Assembly (NCBI GenBank): GCA_949948835.1
Contig: CATLHF010000006.1
Coordinates: 25,633-89,632, forward strand
Length of the DNA stretch: 64,000 bases
Origin: an uncultured Clostridia bacterium
GTDB lineage: Bacteria > Bacillota > Clostridia > TANB77 > CAG-508
Reading direction: 5' to 3'
Under the pieces are notes generated by a model that saw only the letters and a list, made by a program, of their open reading frames with translations, was not told where the DNA came from and did no database searches. The position numbers and the translations under genes are program-made. Below are positions 26,648 through 36,166 of this stretch, in pieces (the stretch's first letter is position 1; the number at the start of each line of letters is the position of its first letter).

Positions 26648-28096
26648 TTAATTTTTAAACTCTGGTTTATTTTTTCTAAAATCCGTATTTTGCTCATATG
26701 TATAAGCTGCATTTAAAATTGTACTTTCAGCAAAAGGTTTTCCAATTAATTGGAACCCAATTGGCATTCCTTCGGAATTTAGTCCACATGGAACACTAAT
26801 TCCTGGAAGTCCTGCAATATTAACAGGAACTGTACAAAGGTCTGCTAAATACATTTCTAATGGGTCATTAATTTTTGAGCCAATATCAAATGCAACATTA
26901 GATGCTGTTGGTGTTAAAATGACATCATATTTTGCAAAGTTTTTAGCATATTCGTTTTTAACAAGTGTACGAACTTGTTGTGCTTTTTTATAATATGCAT
27001 CATAGTATCCAGAAGAAAGTACATAGGTACCTAATATAATTCTTCTTTTTACTTCTGCTCCAAATCCTTCACTTCTCGAATTACGATAGATATCCTTTAA
27101 ATTTTCATAATTTTTTGTTCTATATCCATAACGAATTCCATCAAATCTTCCTAAGTTTGAACTTGCTTCTGCACAAGCAATAATGTAATAAGTTGCAAGC
27201 GCATAATCTGCAACATCTAAAGAACATTCTTCTACCGTTGCTCCTAATTGTCTATATTTTTCAATTACTTTTTCAATTGCTTCTTTTACTTCGGTATTTA
27301 TTCCATCTCCAAAATATTCTTTTGGAACTCCTATTTTTAATCCTTTTACATCATTTTTTAGAGCTTTTGTATAATCTTCTTTTTCTCTATCTGCTGATGT
27401 AGAATCTTTTTCATCATGCCCTGCAATTACATTTAGTAAAAGTGCAGAATCCTTTACATCTTTGGTTAATGTTCCTATTTGGTCTAATGATGAAGCAAAT
27501 GCTACAAGACCAAAACGAGAAACTAGACCATAGGTTGGTTTTAATCCTACAATTCCACAAAAAGAAGCAGGTTGACGAATACTTCCTCCTGTATCAGAAC
27601 CTAATGCCCAAGGAACCATTCCTGCTGCAACAGCAGCTGCTGACCCTCCTGAAGAGCCTCCTGGTACTTTATTTAAATTCCATGGATTTTTTGTTTTCTT
27701 AAAGTAAGAATGTTCTGTTGAACCTCCCATGGCAAATTCATCCATGTTTAATTTTCCAAAAGAAACCATTCCCGCTTCATTAATTTTTTCCATTACGGTT
27801 GCATCATATGGTGCAACAAAGTTTTCTAACATTTTAGATGCACAAGTAGTTTTTACTCCTTTTGTACAAATATTATCTTTAATTCCTATTGGAATTCCTG
27901 CTAATTTTGATGGATTATTTGCTTTTTGTTTAATCTCCTCTTTTGCTTCTTGTTCTGTAATCGTAACAAAAGCTTGTACATCTTTTTCTTTTTCATTAAT
28001 TCTATTTTGGTAAGAAGCTAGAATTTCTTCTTTTGTTATCTCTTTTTTATCTAACTTCTCTAATAATTCATGTACTGTTAATTCATAAATTTCCAT
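26648..28096 (-). CDS. gatA: Asp/Glu-tRNA amidotransferase subunit A
   Basis: The 482-residue amidase-signature enzyme contains GIPIGIKDN with the catalytic Lys, [35 protein letters not shown] with the Ser-cis-Ser-Lys triad serines, and GLKPTYG. It releases ammonia from glutamine, which GatB uses to amidate tRNA-bound Glu or Asp. The ribosome site is AAGGAGG. It lies between gatC and gatB, as usual. Confidence 0.97.
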   Translation of the reverse strand: MEIYELTVHELLEKLDKKEITKEEILASYQNRINEKEKDVQAFVTITEQEAKEEIKQKANNPSKLAGIPIGIKDNICTKGVKTTCASKMLENFVAPYDATVMEKINEAGMVSFGKLNMDEFAMGGSTEHSYFKKTKNPWNLNKVPGGSSGGSAAAVAAGMVPWALGSDTGGSIRQPASFCGIVGLKPTYGLVSRFGLVAFASSLDQIGTLTKDVKDSALLLNVIAGHDEKDSTSADREKEDYTKALKNDVKGLKIGVPKEYFGDGINTEVKEAIEKVIEKYRQLGATVEECSLDVADYALATYYIIACAEASSNLGRFDGIRYGYRTKNYENLKDIYRNSRSEGFGAEVKRRIILGTYVLSSGYYDAYYKKAQQVRTLVKNEYAKNFAKYDVILTPTASNVAFDIGSKINDPLEMYLADLCTVPVNIAGLPGISVPCGLNSEGMPIGFQLIGKPFAESTILNAAYTYEQNTDFRKNKPEFKN

Positions 28097-28169
28097 TAAC
28101 GTTCCTCCTTGTATTTTTATTGCATTTAATTAATGTATAAACGGTTTGATGATGGCATCGCACTCTACA

Positions 28170-28457
28170 TTAGTTGATTACTTTTGGAATTTTGAACATT
28201 CCTTCTTGTGCTTCTGGTGCATTTTGTAATAATTCATCTCTATTTAGACTTTCTATAATTTCATCTTTTCGAAATACGTTATATGCTTCATTTACGCCAA
28301 TTGTTTCCTCTAGTCCATCAATTGGTGCTTTATTTACAATGTTTGCAAAATTTAAAATCTCTTCTAAGTGTCCCATGTAAGTATCCACTTCTTCTTCTTT
28401 TAAGTTTAAATTTGCTAATTTTGCAATGTGTAAAATTTCTTCTTTACTTACTTGCAT
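28170..28457 (-). CDS. gatC: Asp/Glu-tRNA amidotransferase subunit C
   Basis: The 95-residue helper subunit has the family pattern HIAKLANLNLKEEEVDTY, then LEEILNFANIVNKAPIDGLEET and RKDEIIESLNRDELLQNAPEAQEGMFKIPKVI. It wraps around GatA-GatB and stabilises the complex. First gene of gatCAB; 73 bases separate it from gatA. Confidence 0.96.
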   Translation of the reverse strand: MQVSKEEILHIAKLANLNLKEEEVDTYMGHLEEILNFANIVNKAPIDGLEETIGVNEAYNVFRKDEIIESLNRDELLQNAPEAQEGMFKIPKVIN

Positions 28458-28508
28458 AATATCATCTCCTACCTTTATATTGTTTCATATTATATAATTT
28501 TTTAAGCA

Positions 28509-28536
28509 AAAAAACAAGCAATTTTGCTTGTTTTTT
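28509..28536 (-). terminator. terminator of the cyclophilin gene
   Basis: A 12-bp stem with a 4-base loop, flanked by A and T runs, just downstream of the stop at 28550 on the minus strand and before gatC. Confidence 0.8.
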
Positions 28537-28549
28537 CCATTTATTTTGT

Positions 28550-29320
28550 TTATTGTAAGCTCGAACTAAAGTTATTCATAAACCATTGTTGTATATCAAA
28601 TGGTTCTTTGGTTTGTGGCATACCATAATCTACCCCAAAAGTTTCTACTGTTACACTTTTGATAACTGGTGGATTTACTGGTTTATCCACTCCTTCTGAT
28701 GCAGAAGAATCTCTTGTTACAACTTCTATATTTTCAATTTTATGAACAATATCCATTCCTTCTGTTACTTTTCCAAATGCTGCGTATAAACCATTCAACT
28801 GTGTATTGTTTCCTGTCATAATAAAGAATTGTGAGCCTGCTGAATTATATCCTTCTTTTACTAAAGAACTTCCATAAGCTGAGTAATCTCCTCTTGCCAT
28901 AGAAATAACTCCTTCTTCATGTTTTAATGTGTTTTTCTTAAATCCATTGGCAATAAATTCTCCTTCAATCGTATATGCCTTATCTGTTTGTACATTATCT
29001 TGAATATTGCTTAACATTGGAGACCCTGTACCATCTCCATTTTTATCTCCACCTTGAATCATAAAATCTGGTATGGTTCTGTGGAATGTTAACCCATTAT
29101 AAAATCCACGATTTGCAAGTCTTATAAAGTTTGCAACCGTATTAGGTGCCATCTCTGGATATAATTCAATTTTAACAGTACCATATCCTTCTATTTCCAT
29201 TGTTACAATTGGATTTTGTACCTTTACAAATACTTTTTGATAATATCCAAATCCTAACCATCCTATTAATGCAATCACTAACACAATCGCAATTATCATC
29301 ATTATATTTTTTAATTTCAT
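28550..29320 (-). CDS. membrane-anchored cyclophilin-type peptidyl-prolyl isomerase
   Basis: An N-terminal hydrophobic anchor (residues about 5-28) is followed by a cyclophilin domain: GTVKIELYPEMAPNTVANFIRLANRGFYNGLTFHR with the catalytic Arg, GGDKNGDGTGSP, GVISMARGD and SQFFIM. The enzyme catalyses cis-trans proline isomerisation, probably outside the membrane. The protein is 256 residues with insertions relative to a bare cyclophilin. It has no lipobox Cys, so a membrane anchor is more likely than a lipoprotein. Confidence 0.92.
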   Translation of the reverse strand: MKLKNIMMIIAIVLVIALIGWLGFGYYQKVFVKVQNPIVTMEIEGYGTVKIELYPEMAPNTVANFIRLANRGFYNGLTFHRTIPDFMIQGGDKNGDGTGSPMLSNIQDNVQTDKAYTIEGEFIANGFKKNTLKHEEGVISMARGDYSAYGSSLVKEGYNSAGSQFFIMTGNNTQLNGLYAAFGKVTEGMDIVHKIENIEVVTRDSSASEGVDKPVNPPVIKSVTVETFGVDYGMPQTKEPFDIQQWFMNNFSSSLQ

Positions 29321-29360
29321 TTTATCTTTCCTCCTAAACTTTTATCTCTCATTTATACCT

Positions 29361-30964
29361 CTATAAAAACAGAGTAATACGGAAACCTAAATCTCTCATA
29401 CTATGCGACTTTCCAGCCCAATTACGTTGAGCTGCTGGATGAGAATTTGCGTTACTATAGAAACCGTCCTCCACGATTTGTATACTCTAAATCAGGATTA
29501 TTATTACCTTCTGTCGTCCATTCCCACACATTTCCTCCAATGTCATAAATATTATTTACTGCTATCGTTTGTCCTGTTTTTTTAAGTGCACCTGAATAGT
29601 TCCCTACAGTACTATTCGTCGTATAAGCTGAATTTTTCGTTTCTATAAACTTTAGTGTCGTATCCCATGCATAACTACTACATAATTTACTTATTATCGC
29701 ATCATTATCCAAATAGAAATTTTCTGCTATTTCAATTGCCTTATTCCTTGTTATTCGATTCCATACATCTTTTCCTTTTTGAATAACTGCCGTTCCATCT
29801 ATATACGCTGTCCATTTTATATCATTATTTATATTATCTGTATTTACATTGGTATAGTCTGTTATTCCTACTTCATATCTGCCTATATAAAATCCCCCAT
29901 ATTTTTTCACACTGTCTAATTCTGTTATTCCCTCTCTAATTTTTTGTATTTTCTCTGTAAAGTAATATGAATAAGAATTTGAATTTACCATTATCTTATA
30001 ACTATTTGTTACACTATCATATTTCTCTTTGCTCTGCTTACCATTCCAGTCTTCCTTCGAAAATGCATATCTATCATAAGTATACTCCATATCTTCTACC
30101 GGAACCCAAACGAACTCATTTCCATCTGTATCATTCTTTATAACAAATCCTGTTTCTTTAGTTCCTTGGTCTTCTGTTGTAATCGAGCTAAATCCATTAG
30201 GCACTGGGATTTTATTTCCGTTTGCATCAGCAATTATCTTACAATTCGTTCCTATTTCTTTAATCGCTTCATTTCCAGCTCTATCAGTATATTTTATATC
30301 ATATAAACCGAGGCATTGTCACCTCAAAATGTGTTGTTTCTCCTAGCAAAATCCAATTTTCACTTTCGCGAAGTTTATAGCTTAGTGTTCCTCCATATAC
30401 TTGATTTGGATTCACAATGTTTTTAATAATCATTTGCCATGAATTTGACACTTTGTTTACTTCTATATCAAATGTCAGAGATTGATTATTTTTATCTACT
30501 TGTTCTATTTTTTGTCCTGAATAATCTGGCATATCGGTTAATCGATAATAAGTGGTATTATCGATCACAATCCCTGTTATGCTTACTACATCTCTTGTAC
30601 CAAAATTAATAATCACATCTTGTGAAATATTATCTAAATCTAGTTGTTTTAGATTTTGCGCCGAGAAGTAACGATATCCCTCTTTTGGTATTTGTCCTAA
30701 AATTTGACTTATCGTGTTAGAATTTACAACCGAAATATCTTGCCCTAAAGAATTATAATAAGCAATATCATTTTGATTTAATTTTCTTTTTTCATAAATC
30801 GTATTTACTTTTTCTTGTATCATTTCTAGCTCAGTTATCATACTTGTCTGTTTTGCAGTTCGAATTGAATCAAGTCCTGCTGTTGTTGCAATTCCTGCCA
30901 AAATCAGCAAAATAACAATTCCAATTACTAATGTAACTAATGTAATTCCATTTTCTTGTTTCAA
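29361..30964 (-). CDS. pilin-like N-terminus with FGE/SUMF1-like domain, read through two CGG +1 shifts
   Basis: Two CGG sites join three frames into one 533-residue protein. It begins with a class III prepilin-like end: MKQENGITLVTLVIGIVILL, with a Gly before the hydrophobic helix. The first shift, CCT-CGG-T (C at 30310), continues MPGLYDIKYTDRAGNEAI, an Ig-like strand. The middle has NEFVWVPVEDM, YGGFYIGRYEVG and GGNVWEWT, typical of formylglycine-generating-enzyme/SUMF1 folds. The second shift, GGA-CGG-T (C at 29466), gives NRGGGFYSN and ends with RDLGFRITLFL, the normal end of that domain. In clostridia such secreted pilin-FGE proteins are probably surface structures rather than enzymes; this is inference. 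Confidence 0.82.
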
Positions 30965-31003
30965 TTTTTTGTCACCTCGTCTTTCGTATAAATTCTTTCT
31001 AAA

Positions 31004-32080
31004 TTATAACATAACATTATCAAAGACAAATTGCTCTTGCATTCTTTTTAAAGCTTGTCTAATTGTTCTTGCTCTTACTTCTCCAATTCCATCTACTTCA
31101 TCTAGTGCTGGTATATCTGCTGCAATAATATGCTGTAAGGATTTAAATTTTTTAATTAAGTTTTCTACAATGTTATTTGGCATTCTTGGAATTTTATTTA
31201 AAATACGATATCCTTTTGTATAAACACCAACTTCATCATAGTTATCAAATATTTCATAGCCTAAAATTTTTGCTATTGTTTGTACATTCATTAAGTCCTC
31301 ATATGGCAAATCTATAATTTGATTTAATACTTTTTCTGGGTTTCTTTTCTTTGGCTGTACTACATAGTCTTTTATAATAAGCAATTCTTCTTTTTCTAAA
31401 TCCCCTACTAATTCGTCTAATTGCATTTGTACTAAACGTCCTTCTTCTCCTAATTCATAAATGTTTCTTTGTACTTCTTCTACCATTTTCATAACCATCT
31501 CTGCTCTTTGAATGGCAGTTATAACATTATCTAATGTCACAATATCATTAAACTCATATTCGTTTAAAACACTTAATTTACTATCAAATACTTTTTTATA
31601 TTTTTCAACAGTTTGTAATGCTTGGTTTGCTTTTGCCAAAATGCTTGCTGTATCTTCAATGACATAACGAAAATCTCCCTTAAAAACAGTAATGATATTT
31701 CTTCTTTGTGAGATACTAATCACTAATTCCTTCGTCTGTTTTGCAGTACGTTCCGCAGTTCTATGTCTTGTCCCTGTTTCTCTTGTGGAAATACTAGCAT
31801 TCGGAATTAATTGTGCATTGGCATAAAGAATGCGTTTTAAGTCTTTACTTAATACAATGGCTCCATCCATTTTTGCAAGCTCATATAATCTTGAAGAAGT
31901 GTAATCTTCATTAATCGAAAACCCACCGTCTACAATATCTAATACTTCTTTTGAATCTCCAATTGCAATTAATGCTCCTGTTTTTGCCTTTAGTATATTA
32001 TCTAAACCTTCTCTTATAGGTGTTCCTGGTGCGATTAATTTTAAAATGTCTGTTATTGAAGTATCTCGGTTAAGTCTCAA
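31004..32080 (-). CDS. disA: DNA integrity scanning diadenylate cyclase
   Basis: The 358-residue protein has the DAC domain with GALIAIGD, the DGA motif in AKMDGAIVLSKD and GTRHRTAERTAKQT (RHR), a helical spine, and a C-terminal helix-hairpin-helix (DVDGIGEVRARTIRQAL). DisA makes c-di-AMP while scanning DNA, linking DNA damage to sporulation timing. The start is TTG at 32080 after AGGAGAGGTGA; no ATG fits better. It directly follows radA, the usual Firmicutes pairing. Confidence 0.96.
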   Translation of the reverse strand: MRLNRDTSITDILKLIAPGTPIREGLDNILKAKTGALIAIGDSKEVLDIVDGGFSINEDYTSSRLYELAKMDGAIVLSKDLKRILYANAQLIPNASISTRETGTRHRTAERTAKQTKELVISISQRRNIITVFKGDFRYVIEDTASILAKANQALQTVEKYKKVFDSKLSVLNEYEFNDIVTLDNVITAIQRAEMVMKMVEEVQRNIYELGEEGRLVQMQLDELVGDLEKEELLIIKDYVVQPKKRNPEKVLNQIIDLPYEDLMNVQTIAKILGYEIFDNYDEVGVYTKGYRILNKIPRMPNNIVENLIKKFKSLQHIIAADIPALDEVDGIGEVRARTIRQALKRMQEQFVFDNVML

Positions 32081-32103
32081 TTATTTCACCTCTCCTATTC
32101 TTT

Positions 32104-33462
32104 TTATTTGATTCCCATTTTTTTCATAACGTCCTTAATATCATTTACGCCTATTATATCTAATTTATAAGTTTCTTTCAATAGTTTTTTGTTACTTTCT
32201 GGAATAATACATGTCGTAAATCCCAATTTTTCTGCTTCTTTTATTCTTTTTTCGATTAAATTCACACTTCTAATTTCTCCTGTTAATCCTACTTCTCCTA
32301 TAGCAACCGTTCCCTTTGGTATTGGAATATTTTTATAACTAGAAGCTGCTGCAAGTACTACCCCTAAATCAATTGCTGGTTCATTTAGTTTAATTCCTCC
32401 AACAACATTAATATAAACATCTTGATTTCCTAAATTTAATCCAACCTTTTTTTCTAGCACTGCAATTAGTAATGTTAATCTGTTATAGTCCATTCCATTT
32501 GCTGTTCTTTTTGGAATTCCAAAAACGCTTGTTGATGTTAAACTTTGAATTTCAACCATAAGTGGTCTTGTTCCTTCCATGGTTGCTATAATAATAGAAC
32601 CTGGTGGTGTTTCTTCTCTTTCTGATATTAGTATGGAAGATGGATTTAAGATTTCACACATTCCTTTTTCTTGCATTTCGAACATACCAATTTCGTTGGT
32701 AGATCCAAATCGATTTTTTACTCCTCGTAAAATTCGATAAGAAAAATATCGTTCTCCTTCTAAATATAATACCGTATCTACCATATGCTCTAATACTCTT
32801 GGTCCTGCAATGTTTCCATCTTTTGTCACATGTCCAATAATAATGGTCGTAATCGCATTTTCTTTACATACTCTCATTATTTTCGAAGTAATTTCTCTTA
32901 CTTGACTAACGCTTCCAGGCGCAGATGTAATTTCATCCGAATACATGGTTTGAATGGAATCGATGATAACAAGTTTTGGATTTTCTTTTACAATGACTCC
33001 TTCAATTAATCCAATATCGGTTTCACCTAAAAATAGAATATCTTCATTATGAATTCCTAATCGATCAGCTCTTAATTTTATTTGTTCTGCAGACTCCTCT
33101 CCAGATACGTAAAGAACTTTTCCCTCTCCTTTTATTTTGTCACATATTTGTAGAATTAGCGTCGATTTTCCAATTCCAGGTTCTCCTCCAAGTAGCACTA
33201 AAGATCCCTTTACAAGTCCTCCTCCAAGTACTCTATCTAACTCAGAAAAACCAGTAGAAGTTCTACTAATTTCTTTTCCTTCTAATTTATTTAATACCAT
33301 TGGTACTGCTTCTTTTTTCTTTTCATATTTTGACCCAGATTGCTTGGTTAATTTTTCTTCATAAAAAGTATTCCATTGGTTACAAGCAGGGCATTTTCCT
33401 AGCCATTTTGGTGTTTCATATCCGCACTCACTACATACAAATACTGTTTTTTCTTTCGCCAT
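32104..33462 (-). CDS. radA: DNA repair protein RadA
   Basis: The 452-residue protein begins with a zinc finger (CSECGYETPKWLGKCPAC), then GGEPGIGKSTLILQ (Walker A), VSGEES, the KNRFGSTNEIGMFEM RadA motif, and a C-terminal Lon-like domain ending in ESNKK. It is a RecA-related branch-migration helicase for recombination repair. AAGGAG precedes the ATG. It is upstream of disA with 23 bases between them. Confidence 0.96.
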   Translation of the reverse strand: MAKEKTVFVCSECGYETPKWLGKCPACNQWNTFYEEKLTKQSGSKYEKKKEAVPMVLNKLEGKEISRTSTGFSELDRVLGGGLVKGSLVLLGGEPGIGKSTLILQICDKIKGEGKVLYVSGEESAEQIKLRADRLGIHNEDILFLGETDIGLIEGVIVKENPKLVIIDSIQTMYSDEITSAPGSVSQVREITSKIMRVCKENAITTIIIGHVTKDGNIAGPRVLEHMVDTVLYLEGERYFSYRILRGVKNRFGSTNEIGMFEMQEKGMCEILNPSSILISEREETPPGSIIIATMEGTRPLMVEIQSLTSTSVFGIPKRTANGMDYNRLTLLIAVLEKKVGLNLGNQDVYINVVGGIKLNEPAIDLGVVLAAASSYKNIPIPKGTVAIGEVGLTGEIRSVNLIEKRIKEAEKLGFTTCIIPESNKKLLKETYKLDIIGVNDIKDVMKKMGIK

Positions 33463-33483
33463 AACTTTTCTCCTTTTTATCTA

Positions 33484-33512
33484 TTGACAATTTTTTTAAT
33501 AAGTAATATAAT
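33484..33512 (+). promoter_or_regulatory. consensus sigma-A promoter of the antisense-side RNA
   Basis: Perfect TTGACA (33484-33489) and TATAAT (33507-33512) with a 17-base spacer. No plus-strand ORF follows, only the RNA and its terminator. Confidence 0.85.
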
Positions 33513-33518
33513 TTATTT

Positions 33519-33604
33519 AGAAAAAGTAAGAAACCACAAAATGTGGTTGCCGATGTTTGATTTTAAGCCCTTCTCTATGGCGAAGCAGAGAAGGGCTGTT
33601 TTTA
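33519..33604 (+). ncRNA. small RNA, candidate type I antitoxin
   Basis: Between the perfect promoter and a strong terminator (arms 33566-33576 and 33587-33597, then a T tract) lies an RNA of about 85 nt. Its 3' end meets the 3' end of the convergent 37-codon hydrophobic peptide gene. Part of it (AACCACA) could pair with TGTGGTT in the peptide's 5' leader. It has an internal hairpin from AACCACA and TGTGGTT. This is the layout of bsrG/SR4- and txpA/RatA-type antitoxins; family identity was not established. Confidence 0.6.
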
Positions 33605-33715
33605 TTTGCTTATAATTATAACTAAAGCTATAACTAAGGCAAATGCTATAATAGTTGCTGCACCAAATGCAACAAAAAGAATAATCACTAATTGCAATAA
33701 TACTTGTTCTATCAT
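33602..33715 (-). CDS. 37-residue hydrophobic peptide, candidate type I toxin
   Basis: The peptide begins MIEQVLLQLVIILFV and ends in VIIISK, one membrane helix with charges only at the ends. The ATG follows AAGGAGGTGG. An earlier ATG two codons upstream is less well placed. Its leader starts at a perfect sigma-A promoter (33787-33815) and contains AATGTGGTTGCC, which is also found in the facing RNA. Small hydrophobic peptides with a convergent antisense RNA are typical of type I toxin-antitoxin loci, where the peptide damages the membrane. Confidence 0.65.
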   Translation of the reverse strand: MIEQVLLQLVIILFVAFGAATIIAFALVIALVIIISK

Positions 33716-33786
33716 AAGCACCACCTCCTTATCATATGTATAATGAGATGGCAACCACATTCTGCTTTTTCTTACTTTCAACTGAG

Positions 33787-33815
33787 ATTATAACTATATT
33801 ATTACAAAATGTCAA
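33787..33815 (-). promoter_or_regulatory. consensus sigma-A promoter of the toxin-like gene
   Basis: On the minus strand TTGACA (33810-33815) and TATAAT (33787-33792) are 17 bases apart, a perfect match. The transcript would start about 65 bases upstream of the peptide start, with a structured leader. Confidence 0.8.
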
Positions 33816-33863
33816 TGGTTTTTGTAAAATAAGTCAAACATTTTTTCGGTGTTTTTTATCAAT

Positions 33864-33903
33864 AAAAAACGAAGGTAAGAGATAATCTCTTTCTTCGTTT
33901 TTT
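33864..33903. terminator. terminator of the GH15-like gene
   Basis: Arms AAAAAACGAAG and CTTCGTTTTTT with an inner AGAGAT/ATCTCT stem, at the 3' end of the leftward gene stopping at 33906. Confidence 0.8.
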
Positions 33904-33905
33904 GT

Positions 33906-35810
33906 TTATCTGTTCATTAATTTTTCTAACACTATAATAAACATCGCATGGCTCCAGCCAAGTCCAATTACCCAGTTTGATTCCATGGTATTGTTATCAA
34001 CTTGTTCTGCTAAAAATCCATGACTAGTACTAGATGCTACCACAAAATCCATACATTCTTTTGCCTTTTTATATTCTTTTATTTCAATATAATATAATGC
34101 CATCCAAAGTGTTGCAATTGGCCATGGGTTACCATTTCGATAATGGTCTTCCTCAAAACGTTTATATCCTCCTGTGTAGGTACGTAATGTTAAATTAATT
34201 TTTTCTACGGTATTTGCCATTTTCTTTTCTTTTGGTGAAATAAGTCCAAATGGCGTTACTGCTCCTAATATGCTAATATCGGTTTTTAAATCTTCCGTAT
34301 TTCTTCTAAAACAGTTCATGTTTTCATCGTAAAATGTCTTCATAACATATTCTTTTATTTCATCAATTAATTTTACTAAAATTTCCTTTTGTTTCGCTAT
34401 ATTTTCTTGTTTTAAACGATTGATACTTCCCTCTTCACTGTTTTCTTCTATTACTTCGTATGTTTTTATCATGGCATCAAATGCTGCATAAATGCTTGCT
34501 ACCGAATACAAATGAATTCCTTCATGCATTTCCCATAAATCATAACTTACATGCATTTGATTTTTTTGGTTTATAATGTCTTCTATATATTGTTGTAAAA
34601 ACTTACTTGCTTTTTCTAACATTTTTAAATTGTCTTTTAAAAATTTAACATTTTTCGTTTTTTCATAATGTTTCCAAACACCATATATTACACTTGCTGT
34701 TTCATCAATTTGGTAGCCCCAACATGGTGCTAAACGTCCATCAGTAAAAAAGCGTTGTTCCCACATACCAGTTTCACTTTGTGTGTTTTTACAAAACGAT
34801 TTGTAGAACTTTTCCGTTTCTTTTTCCATACCCAGAATATCTAATGCATTTGTAACAAAAACGGCATCTCTTGTCCAACAATAACTATATCTTCCACATT
34901 GTGTTTTATTCTCGTCTACTTCAATACTTGCAGATATTCCTCCTGTTTCTTCGTTGGTAAGTAATGGATATAATAAAATGGTTCGATGATAAATATTCTT
35001 TATTTTTTTGTCATAATCTGTATTTTCTTTTAATTCTAATGTCTCATGTTCTTTTACATATTTTCTCCAATATTTAACCGTACTTGCTAGCTCTTTTTCT
35101 ACATCAATTTTACTAATTTCTTTACTTTGTTTTTGAATGTCATCTAACTTATAAGTTTCTTTGTTATCATTAAGCCATAAATATAATATCAATTCTTTTT
35201 TCTCTTTTGGCTTTAATATTCCAATATCATAACTCATGCTAGAATCTGCACTCATTCCAATATAATCTTTATCCCAAATTGCTCCTGTATGAATATTAGA
35301 ACTTGTATCATTAATTTGAAAACTCTCTAATTTGGTATTTTTAGAAACCGTCGAAATTGTAAAATCATGTGAATATTGTACCATTCCTTGATCTATGATT
35401 TTACAACTAACAGGATTATTTTCTTCAGATAATAATTTGGAATGTAGTAAAAATTTTACATTCAAATCAATATTATTTTCATTGACAAACTCATATCGTT
35501 TTACTAAAACATTTTTCTTCATTGGCACAAAGTCTAATTGATTTACTTTTAAATTAAAATAGGTATTACGAATTTGTGTATTTAGTACATTGGTATCTTC
35601 TGTATAATATTGATTGTATTCATTATTAATATCATCATACAAATTAACAAGACATGAATCATTAATTTTAAGACCTGCATACCAATAGTCAATATATTGC
35701 TTATAGTCTGGTGTTGGATAATATAACCTTAATAATTCCCCTTTTGAAGTATAACTTGCTACTATTTTTTTATTTCCAATAATTGCATCATTTAAATATT
35801 TGTCTTTCAT
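33906..35810 (-). CDS. glycoside hydrolase family 15-like protein
   Basis: The 634-residue protein has a beta-rich N-terminal domain (about 1-260) and an (alpha/alpha)6-type barrel. Marks of GH15 are CGRYSYCWTRDAVFVTNALDILG, WEQRFFTDGRLAPCWGYQIDETASVIYGVW with the catalytic general acid region (DE), and EEDHYRNGNPWPIATLWMALYYIE plus STSHGFLAEQVDNNT near the end. GH15 enzymes cleave glucose from alpha-glucans or trehalose. No signal peptide is seen, so it is probably cytoplasmic. Not clearly in an operon; both ends are bounded by terminator-like hairpins. Intact frame. Confidence 0.85.
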   Translation of the reverse strand: MKDKYLNDAIIGNKKIVASYTSKGELLRLYYPTPDYKQYIDYWYAGLKINDSCLVNLYDDINNEYNQYYTEDTNVLNTQIRNTYFNLKVNQLDFVPMKKNVLVKRYEFVNENNIDLNVKFLLHSKLLSEENNPVSCKIIDQGMVQYSHDFTISTVSKNTKLESFQINDTSSNIHTGAIWDKDYIGMSADSSMSYDIGILKPKEKKELILYLWLNDNKETYKLDDIQKQSKEISKIDVEKELASTVKYWRKYVKEHETLELKENTDYDKKIKNIYHRTILLYPLLTNEETGGISASIEVDENKTQCGRYSYCWTRDAVFVTNALDILGMEKETEKFYKSFCKNTQSETGMWEQRFFTDGRLAPCWGYQIDETASVIYGVWKHYEKTKNVKFLKDNLKMLEKASKFLQQYIEDIINQKNQMHVSYDLWEMHEGIHLYSVASIYAAFDAMIKTYEVIEENSEEGSINRLKQENIAKQKEILVKLIDEIKEYVMKTFYDENMNCFRRNTEDLKTDISILGAVTPFGLISPKEKKMANTVEKINLTLRTYTGGYKRFEEDHYRNGNPWPIATLWMALYYIEIKEYKKAKECMDFVVASSTSHGFLAEQVDNNTMESNWVIGLGWSHAMFIIVLEKLMNR

Positions 35811-35889
35811 TTTTTATTTTCTCCTTAATTTATGTTGACTTTTTATGGGTTTTATGTTATCATAATCACATGATTCATGAAATTTGTTG

Positions 35890-36166
35890 AATTCATAGGA
35901 AAGCACAGCACTAGTATGCTTATATAGATGCGTGTAAATTCGGCAAAACTTTAAAACTGTCATTTCCTTGTGCTTGAAAAAGATAGAAAGTTACAATTTA
36001 ATATGGAACTTTTAGGTGGATTCTTCTTGAAGAATCTGGTTTCTCTTTCTATGAAAGGAGGGATGCCATCCTCCTGTTTTGCAAAATTAAATACGAACAT
36101 CTTTGTATCACTAAAAAGAATATCTTTCTATCTTCCCCAGTCTTTTAAAAGACTGGGGTTTTTATT
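35890..36166 (+). ncRNA. structured non-coding RNA with strong terminator, family unassigned
   Basis: About 300 bases without a gene fold as a multi-branched RNA on the plus strand. An AAGATAGAAAG/CTTTCTATCTT closing stem (about 35978-35988 and 36124-36134) encloses the hairpins GATTCTT/AAGAATC and AGGAGGGAT/ATCCTCCT. It ends in a perfect 12-bp hairpin (36136-36159) followed by TTTTTATTTT. I found none of the key motifs of RNase P, tmRNA or SRP RNA. It is not a leader, since the next gene is on the other strand. Confidence 0.6.
36136..36159 (+). terminator. terminator of the structured RNA
   Basis: CCCCAGTCTTTT and its exact complement with no spacer, followed by a T tract on the plus strand. 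Confidence 0.9.

Noticed and set aside
35998..36141. 47-codon minus-strand ORF in the structured RNA region
   Set aside because: No ribosome site and no recognisable family; the RNA structure and plus-strand terminator explain the region better.
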